The translations under genes were made by a program, and so were the position numbers. From an uncultured Flavobacterium sp. (lineage in GTDB: Bacteria; Bacteroidota; Bacteroidia; Flavobacteriales; Flavobacteriaceae), in the NCBI RefSeq assembly GCF_951805225.1, contig NZ_OX638201.1, forward strand, positions 1,488,001-1,552,000: 64,000 bases of DNA. The letters are read 5' to 3'. A model generated the notes under the pieces. The model was not told the origin of the DNA. It searched no databases and saw only the letters and a list, made by a program, of their open reading frames with translations. This document shows positions 60,929-64,000 of this stretch, piece after piece (the stretch's first letter is position 1; each line of letters opens with the position of its first letter).

Positions 60929-62764
60929 ATGAGACGGACAATATTAATTATCCTTCTGGCATTTTCTTGTGCCTTATCTTTTGCACAAAAAAAGGAAGAT
61001 ATAAATAAGATTAAAGTTTTTGAAGATCTTAAAAGCAGCACTTCGGAAATGATGTTAAAGTATAATCTTAAAGGTTTGAGCGTTGTTGTATTTGAAAATT
61101 ATAAAATAATATGGACAAATCAATGGGGAATAAAAGCTACTGATTCTAATGAGAAAATCGATGAAAACACGGCATTTTCGACTGCTTCGATTTCAAAACC
61201 AATAACGGCAATTGTTTGTGCAATGCTCGAAGAAAAAGGATTAATAAACCTTGATGATCCAATTGAAAATTACCTCGAAAGATGGAAACTTCCTAAAAGT
61301 AATTTTACAAAAGATACTAAAGTAACCTGGAAACAACTTTTATCTCACACTGCCGGAACTAGTCAAGGCGGTTTTGAAGATTATTACGAAGGTGATTCTA
61401 TACCAACTATTGTAGAAAGTTTACAGGGAAAATTACTTCCGAGATCAAAAAAACCAATTGAATTTCTTTTTAAACCGGGAACAAACTTTGAATATAGCGG
61501 TGGCGGTTATGTAATTATTCAATGTGCGCTTGAAGATCATTTTCAAAAAACGTTAGCACAAATCGTAAAAGAAACGCTTCTTGATCCTTTGCAATTGCAA
61601 AACTCAACGATGTTGCAACCTAATGAAAAAGGTTTCTTAAACAATATTGCCAAAGTTCATAATAGCAAAGGCGAAATCATTAGAACCGGAATACCAATTA
61701 CTCCGCAGGTTGCACCATCAGGTTTATGGTCTACTCCTACTGATTTAGCGTTGATTGCGATCGAAATGCAAAAAGCATTATTAGGAAAAGGAAACAAAAC
61801 AATTTCAACGGCTGTTGCCAAAAAAGTAACTAATATTGCCTCTATGAATGGTCCTCGCGGTTGGAGTTATGGCTGGCAACGAAGTTTAGGTTTTGGAAAT
61901 CTGGAATGGTTCTCGCATGACGGTTCAAACACCGGAACCGGAGGAGATTTATTAGCTACAATGACAGACGGCAACGGAATTGCAATTTTGGCAAATGGAG
62001 ACAAACCAAATCGTTTGCCTGTAATGTGTTATTTAGATAAAGAAATTATCACAAAACTTCATTGGACAAAAACAATTAATAATCATGATAATCAACAAAT
62101 TCCTAAGGCTTTAAAAGAAGTTATAAAAGGATATTATACTGAGATACTTTATGGTTACGATAGATTAGGTGTTACCAAAATCGTTGAAGAAAACAATCAT
62201 TTATATCTTAATTCTCCTTATCTAAAAGATAATTTTAATGTCGAAAAAAACGAAATGTATTATATTGGCGATAACTCTTTTAGAATTGAAAATTATCCCA
62301 ATATAATTCGGTTTAACCTAAATAAAAACGAACTAAAAGGACTGACTATTTCACGACCAAAATATACGTCCAAAGAATTAGTTCTCACATTAGATCAAAT
62401 AAGAACGTCACAAACTCAATTGATTGAAATTTTTAGCGAGAATACTTTTGAAACAGCAGTAAATCAATTTAAGAAACTAAGATTAAAATATCCTGATTAT
62501 AATTTTGAAGAAAGTCTCAATAACTTAGGATATAGCTATTTTAATAAAAAGGAAATCGATCTTTCGCTTCAAATTTTCAAACTTAATTGTAGCGAGTATT
62601 CTGAATCTGCAAATACTTATGATAGTTTAGGTGAAATTTATGAAGCTGTCGGAAAACTGGAACTTGCCAAACAAAACTATCAAAAATCATTAGACTTAAA
62701 TCCTAAAAATAAAAATGCTGCGCAAATGATTGCAAAAATCGATGCGCAGCTAAAATTAAAATAA
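60929..62764 (+). CDS. serine hydrolase (beta-lactamase class C family) with TPR C-terminus
   Basis: 611 residues. A signal peptide ends near 'CALSFAQK'. The SxxK motif is SISK (87-90), the second motif Y-S-G (189-191) and the third 'SHDGSNTGTGG' (HDG near 330). From about residue 490 there are TPR units ('AVNQFKKLRLKYPDYNF', 'YDSLGEIYEAVGKLELAKQN'). Class C-like hydrolases of this kind include esterases, D-aminopeptidases and peptidoglycan enzymes; an antibiotic role cannot be assumed. The middle motif is YSG rather than the YxN of classic beta-lactamases. Confidence 0.85.
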   Translation: MRRTILIILLAFSCALSFAQKKEDINKIKVFEDLKSSTSEMMLKYNLKGLSVVVFENYKIIWTNQWGIKATDSNEKIDENTAFSTASISKPITAIVCAMLEEKGLINLDDPIENYLERWKLPKSNFTKDTKVTWKQLLSHTAGTSQGGFEDYYEGDSIPTIVESLQGKLLPRSKKPIEFLFKPGTNFEYSGGGYVIIQCALEDHFQKTLAQIVKETLLDPLQLQNSTMLQPNEKGFLNNIAKVHNSKGEIIRTGIPITPQVAPSGLWSTPTDLALIAIEMQKALLGKGNKTISTAVAKKVTNIASMNGPRGWSYGWQRSLGFGNLEWFSHDGSNTGTGGDLLATMTDGNGIAILANGDKPNRLPVMCYLDKEIITKLHWTKTINNHDNQQIPKALKEVIKGYYTEILYGYDRLGVTKIVEENNHLYLNSPYLKDNFNVEKNEMYYIGDNSFRIENYPNIIRFNLNKNELKGLTISRPKYTSKELVLTLDQIRTSQTQLIEIFSENTFETAVNQFKKLRLKYPDYNFEESLNNLGYSYFNKKEIDLSLQIFKLNCSEYSESANTYDSLGEIYEAVGKLELAKQNYQKSLDLNPKNKNAAQMIAKIDAQLKLK

Positions 62765-62772
62765 TTTATTAT

Positions 62773-62796
62773 AAGGCGCTTTTAAAGTGCCTTTTT
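62773..62796 (+). terminator. terminator of the serine hydrolase gene
   Basis: AAGGCGCTTT and AAAGTGCCTT (one G-U type mismatch) followed by TTT; overlaps the 3' end of the convergent MFS gene. Confidence 0.7.
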
Positions 62797-64000
62797 ATGT
62801 ACTCGTCTCAATAAGAAAATTGCTGTAACAAAGAAAACTCCTAATATTACAATTGCTGCGCGAGGGCTTCCGGTAATTTGATCGATAATACCATAAACGC
62901 ACATTCCGATTACGATTCCTATTTTTTCTGCTACATCATAAAAACTAAAAAATGAAGCTGTATCTTCGGTTTCTGGTAATAATTTTGAATAAGTAGAACG
63001 TGATAAAGCTTGGATTCCGCCCATTACAAATCCTGCAACAGTTGCCATAACATAAAAATGTATTGGTAAAGTTATAAAGAAAGCCAAGGCACAAAATACT
63101 GCCCAAACGCTATTAATGACAATTAAGGTTGGGATATTTCCAAATTTAGCAGAAGCTCTTGAAGTCAAAACTGCTCCAATAACTGCAACTAATTGTATAA
63201 TCAGAATGCAAATAATTAATCCAATAGTTCCTTCTTCTTTTGATGACCATTGAATTTCCTGAGCGCCAAAATAAGTAGCAACAAGCATAACGGTTTGTAC
63301 TGCCATACTAGAAACGAAGAATCCGCCTAAATATCTCTTCAACGGAATATTTTCTTTCAATAACGACCAAACTTTCTTAAGTTCTTTGAAACCATTAAAA
63401 ACAACAGATTTTGTCAATTTCTCGCCTGTTTCTTTGCTTCCTTTTGGTAAATAATAATAAGTGTATTGGCTAAATAATATCCACCAAACTCCTACCATTA
63501 TAAAAGAATAACGCATTGCTTTCATCGCCGCTTCGCCATCTGTTCCGGTGATTCCAAAAAGTTTTGGTTTCATAATCATTGCAAGATTGATAATCAATAA
63601 AATTACACTTCCAATGTAACCTAACGAATATCCTTTGGCACTAATTCTGTCTTGTTGTTCTTCAAATGCAATGTCTGGTAAATATGAATTATAAAAAACC
63701 AAACTTCCCCAATATCCAATTAATCCAAGGAAATAAAATGCTAATCCAAGATAAATATTCCCAAGATCAAACCAATATAATCCCATACAAGATAAAGCTC
63801 CCAAATAACAGAAAAACTTCATAAAGGACTTTTTATTCCCAACATAATCAGCAATTCCTGATAATAATGGAGAAATAAAAGAAACCACTAAAAATGCAAA
63901 AGCAGTGGTAAAACTAATTAAAGCTGAATTTTTAAGATGCATTCCAAAAACATCTATATAATGATCGCGATCAGAGAATAAAGCTTCATAAAAAATAGGA
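62782..64000 (-). CDS. MFS transporter (UMF1/Atg22-like), 5' end beyond the window
   Basis: The frame stays open past the internal Met at 63942 up to base 64000 (upstream residues read FYEALFSDRDHYIDVFG), so the start lies outside. At least 405 residues. Topology and phrases such as 'LLSGIADYVGNKKSFMKFF' and 'GGIQALSRSTYSKLLPETED' match UMF1/Atg22-like MFS proteins. Substrate unknown. Convergent with the serine hydrolase. Confidence 0.85.
   Translation of the reverse strand, partial: PIFYEALFSDRDHYIDVFGMHLKNSALISFTTAFAFLVVSFISPLLSGIADYVGNKKSFMKFFCYLGALSCMGLYWFDLGNIYLGLAFYFLGLIGYWGSLVFYNSYLPDIAFEEQQDRISAKGYSLGYIGSVILLIINLAMIMKPKLFGITGTDGEAAMKAMRYSFIMVGVWWILFSQYTYYYLPKGSKETGEKLTKSVVFNGFKELKKVWSLLKENIPLKRYLGGFFVSSMAVQTVMLVATYFGAQEIQWSSKEEGTIGLIICILIIQLVAVIGAVLTSRASAKFGNIPTLIVINSVWAVFCALAFFITLPIHFYVMATVAGFVMGGIQALSRSTYSKLLPETEDTASFFSFYDVAEKIGIVIGMCVYGIIDQITGSPRAAIVILGVFFVTAIFLLRRVHKKAL

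Noticed and set aside
60929..62764. Serine hydrolase as a beta-lactamase resistance gene
   Set aside because: The second motif is YSG instead of YxN and a TPR tail is present; class C-like esterases and peptidases are as likely.
1..64000. tRNA, rRNA or insertion sequence genes
   Set aside because: No cloverleaf, rRNA-like or transposase sequence was seen; a covariance-model scan would be needed for small RNAs.

Overview
The window reads as chromosomal DNA of a Flavobacterium-like member of the Bacteroidota. The sequence is AT-rich. Promoters follow the Bacteroidota pattern (TTTG or TTG near -33 and TAnnTTTG near -7), and Shine-Dalgarno sequences are largely absent. Type IX secretion is represented by PorQ and by a cargo protein with a C-terminal sorting domain. 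Many proteins belong to Bacteroidota-typical families (DUF3667, DUF2911, DUF1684, GIN/DUF2807, fasciclin, L,D-transpeptidase-like). I saw no rRNA, tRNA, CRISPR array, prophage or insertion sequence. Both edges cut genes: an anti-sigma-type protein on the left and an MFS transporter on the right.

Layout. 1-1.6 kb: anti-sigma C-terminus, DoxX-like protein, DUF3667 protein. 1.9-5.1 kb (-): a ResB-CcsA cytochrome c maturation fusion. 5.4-7.1 kb: a GH28 pectinase-type enzyme behind a promoter with a perfect 14-bp operator. 7.3-12 kb: DUF2520, KdsC-like phosphatase, UbiA-family prenyltransferase, Maf, MscS-like and AI-2E-like proteins. 12-16.4 kb: an Omp85-like barrel, a basic/acidic-tailed small secreted protein and a beta-propeller-like protein. 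16.6-21 kb: PIG-L deacetylase, a 35-residue membrane peptide and a sodium:solute symporter. 21-26.7 kb: an accessory-looking run of poorly known secreted or membrane proteins, led by an M50-TPR fusion. 26.7-31.8 kb (-): NTF2-like/TetR pair, DUF2911, HAD phosphatase, TcdA, TatD, DUF1684. 31.9-33.1 kb: MFS. 33.8-37.9 kb: two tandem BlaI-M56 pairs behind a repeated operator array. 38.1-40.2 kb: a 46-residue ORF, an EamA exporter, a membrane protein and a fasciclin protein. 40.4-42.6 kb: four tandem ExbD-like genes. 42.8-57.6 kb (-): LRR/T9SS cargo, rpsA, a propeller protein, a small secreted protein, a nucleoside-type MFS, cmk, two L,D-transpeptidase-like paralogs, porQ, lon, a lipoprotein. 57.8-60.6 kb: ECF sigma, putative anti-sigma and two GIN/DUF4097-like envelope proteins. 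60.9-64 kb: serine hydrolase with TPR, then the truncated MFS.

Most unusual points. (1) Four consecutive ExbD-like genes share an almost identical first 43 residues but have divergent periplasmic parts, and all carry Ser where Flavobacterium-type ExbD has the transmembrane Asp. No ExbB or TonB gene is adjacent. (2) A duplicated BlaI-M56 module has C-termini of different kinds, one of them resembling a TonB-receptor plug. Its promoter is covered by five alternating half-sites with a 20-bp period. (3) Several families of dispersed palindromic intergenic repeats recur through the window. (4) Two conserved-looking small ORFs (35 and 46 residues) lie between standard genes.

All functional assignments come from reading motifs and recalled family features; no database search was run.
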